Below the pieces are notes generated by a model that saw only the letters and a list, made by a program, of their open reading frames with translations, made no database searches and had not been told where the DNA came from. The translations under genes were made by a program, and so were the position numbers. A stretch of DNA of 64,000 bases from Irineochytrium annulatum (lineage: Eukaryota > Chytridiomycota > Chytridiomycetes > Chytridiales > Chytridiaceae), in NCBI GenBank assembly GCA_027600665.1, contig JADGJL010000010.1:62001-126000 (forward strand). The letters run 5' to 3'. Below are positions 63,106 to 64,000 of this stretch, piece by piece; the stretch's first letter is position 1, and each line of letters begins with the position of its first letter.

Positions 63106-64000
63106 ATGAACCAATACAACAGTCCATCCGATATCGCCATTCTTGGCATGGGAACGGCTCTCCCTGCTCACCCCGTAGCGCAGTCTGATATTGCGGAACT
63201 AATTGCTTCTTCTCTTCAGGATCGGCCGGATTTGGCCCGGTTTGCCAGGCGAATATTCAAGTCCTGTGGTGTTGAAACTCGATATACCGTAGAACCGAGT
63301 TATCTGGGCTCACTGGAAGAATGCCGTTATCTGCCCTCTGGTGAGAGATCTGACATCCCGACAACTGAAGAAAGAATGAATACTTACAAGCGAGAGGCGC
63401 TTCCGCTCGGAATCGAGGCGGCAGAGAAAGCCCTCTCGGATTCAGGTGTATCTCCCAAGAGCATCACGCATATCATCACCGTCAGTTGCACCGGTCAATA
63501 TCTGCCAGGTCTTGATGTTATGCTCATCCGTCACTTGGGACTGTCTGACCGTGTTAACCGACTGCCGTTGATCTTTCAGGGCTGTGCCGCAGGGTTGAAA
63601 GCCATTCAGATGGCACGAGATGTCGTGCAGGGTGCTCCGGGATCACAGGTACTTATTGTCTGTGTAGAGTTGTGCACAATACATTTTCAGCCGGTGCAAG
63701 ATCGAGAAGCACTATTTGCGGCTTCATTCTTCGGAGATGCAGCTTCTTCTTGCATAGTGGGCACACCAGAACCTCAGCACAAAAATGTTCTGTGCTTGGG
63801 TACGGGGTATTCTGTGCTTCTTCCGGATTCAACTGAGGATATGACCTGGGAGGTTGGGAATCTGGGGTATGACCTTTATCTATCACCTCGTATTCCGAAG
63901 CTGCTTGGTGTTCATCTGGAAGAGGAACTTCGTCTCTTATTGCAAAGTGAGGAGCTTCCTGAACTGTGGGCCATTCATCCGGGAGGACGCGGGATTGTGG
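63106..64000 (+). CDS. Type III polyketide synthase (chalcone synthase-like), 3' end outside window
   Basis: At least 298 residues, open at the right end of the window. A thiolase fold is visible with the catalytic Cys160 in FQGCAAGLKAIQMA and a likely catalytic His291 in WAIHPGGRGIV just before the cut; the Asn should lie beyond it. SCTGQYLPGLDVMLIRHLGL is typical of bacterial type III PKS (BpsA-like). ATG 63106 follows CCAGGAGGTTT. These enzymes condense fatty acyl-CoA with malonyl-CoA to alkylpyrones or alkylresorcinols. The next genes are not visible. Confidence 0.9.
   Translation, partial: MNQYNSPSDIAILGMGTALPAHPVAQSDIAELIASSLQDRPDLARFARRIFKSCGVETRYTVEPSYLGSLEECRYLPSGERSDIPTTEERMNTYKREALPLGIEAAEKALSDSGVSPKSITHIITVSCTGQYLPGLDVMLIRHLGLSDRVNRLPLIFQGCAAGLKAIQMARDVVQGAPGSQVLIVCVELCTIHFQPVQDREALFAASFFGDAASSCIVGTPEPQHKNVLCLGTGYSVLLPDSTEDMTWEVGNLGYDLYLSPRIPKLLGVHLEEELRLLLQSEELPELWAIHPGGRGIV

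Noticed and set aside
1..64000. CRISPR array, tRNA/rRNA genes, insertion sequences or prophage
   Set aside because: I found no regularly spaced repeats, no transposase, integrase or phage structural genes, and no tRNA-like or rRNA sequences.

Overview
The window looks like the chromosome of a Gram-positive, spore-forming soil bacterium, most likely Paenibacillus or a close relative. The signs are moderate GC content, strong AGGAGG-type ribosome binding sites, frequent TTG/GTG starts, many sugar and peptide ABC importers without their own ATPases, many AraC-type regulators, and a ykkCD pair behind a guanidine-I riboswitch. I see no rRNA, tRNA, CRISPR array, insertion sequence or prophage. Genus is inferred from style, not from a marker gene.

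Layout. (1) 1-7102: an alpha-mannoside operon with the end of a GH125 exo-mannosidase, a sugar-binding lipoprotein, two permeases and a GH38 alpha-mannosidase, closed by a terminator. (2) 7263-10623: an intergenic repeat element, then Gfo/Idh/MocA oxidoreductase, AraC regulator and a second oxidoreductase. (3) 10713-11426: a small glycosyltransferase. (4) 11534-19645: a FadR-type GntR regulator with its likely operator, then a peptide scavenging operon (M20 amidohydrolase, Dpp-type binding protein and permeases, S9 peptidase, unknown 158-aa protein). (5) 19773-25046: small stress and resistance-like genes: Asp23/Gls24 protein, two GNATs, a Qnr-like pentapeptide protein, an Lsa-type ABC-F protein and a TetR regulator. 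(6) 25399-32474: an unassigned operon (GT2, GSA-type aminotransferase, zinc dehydrogenase, MFS, DUF1349, HAD) facing an AraC regulator. (7) 32768-38693: FAD oxidoreductase, coiled-coil protein, cytochrome P450, a divergent DHA2 MFS/TetR pair, and a GNAT.

(8) 38764-52335 is the most distinctive part. Two closely related response regulator/histidine kinase pairs are each followed by secreted or membrane-anchored hydrolases: three paralogous alpha/beta hydrolases, two paralogous class C serine hydrolases and one PAF-acetylhydrolase-like protein. Three of the intergenic regions carry the same four-fold repeat, GTTCAT-like boxes exactly 11 bp apart, ending 10 bp before a TANNNT -10 hexamer. This is the geometry of OmpR/PhoB-type activator sites, so I infer a self-contained duplicated regulon.

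(9) 52431-54608: a GTATAC-box promoter driving an unknown 124-aa protein and an ABC exporter. (10) 54663-58075: a second, inverted copy of the intergenic repeat, a MarR regulator with duplicated operator and an apparently non-canonical start, a threonine-aldolase-like lyase, a methyltransferase and a second Qnr-like pentapeptide protein. (11) 58099-64000: the guanidine-I riboswitch with ykkCD, a DEAD-box helicase, an MmcQ/YjbR protein, a membrane protein, an HSL-type esterase and the start of a type III polyketide synthase cut by the window end.
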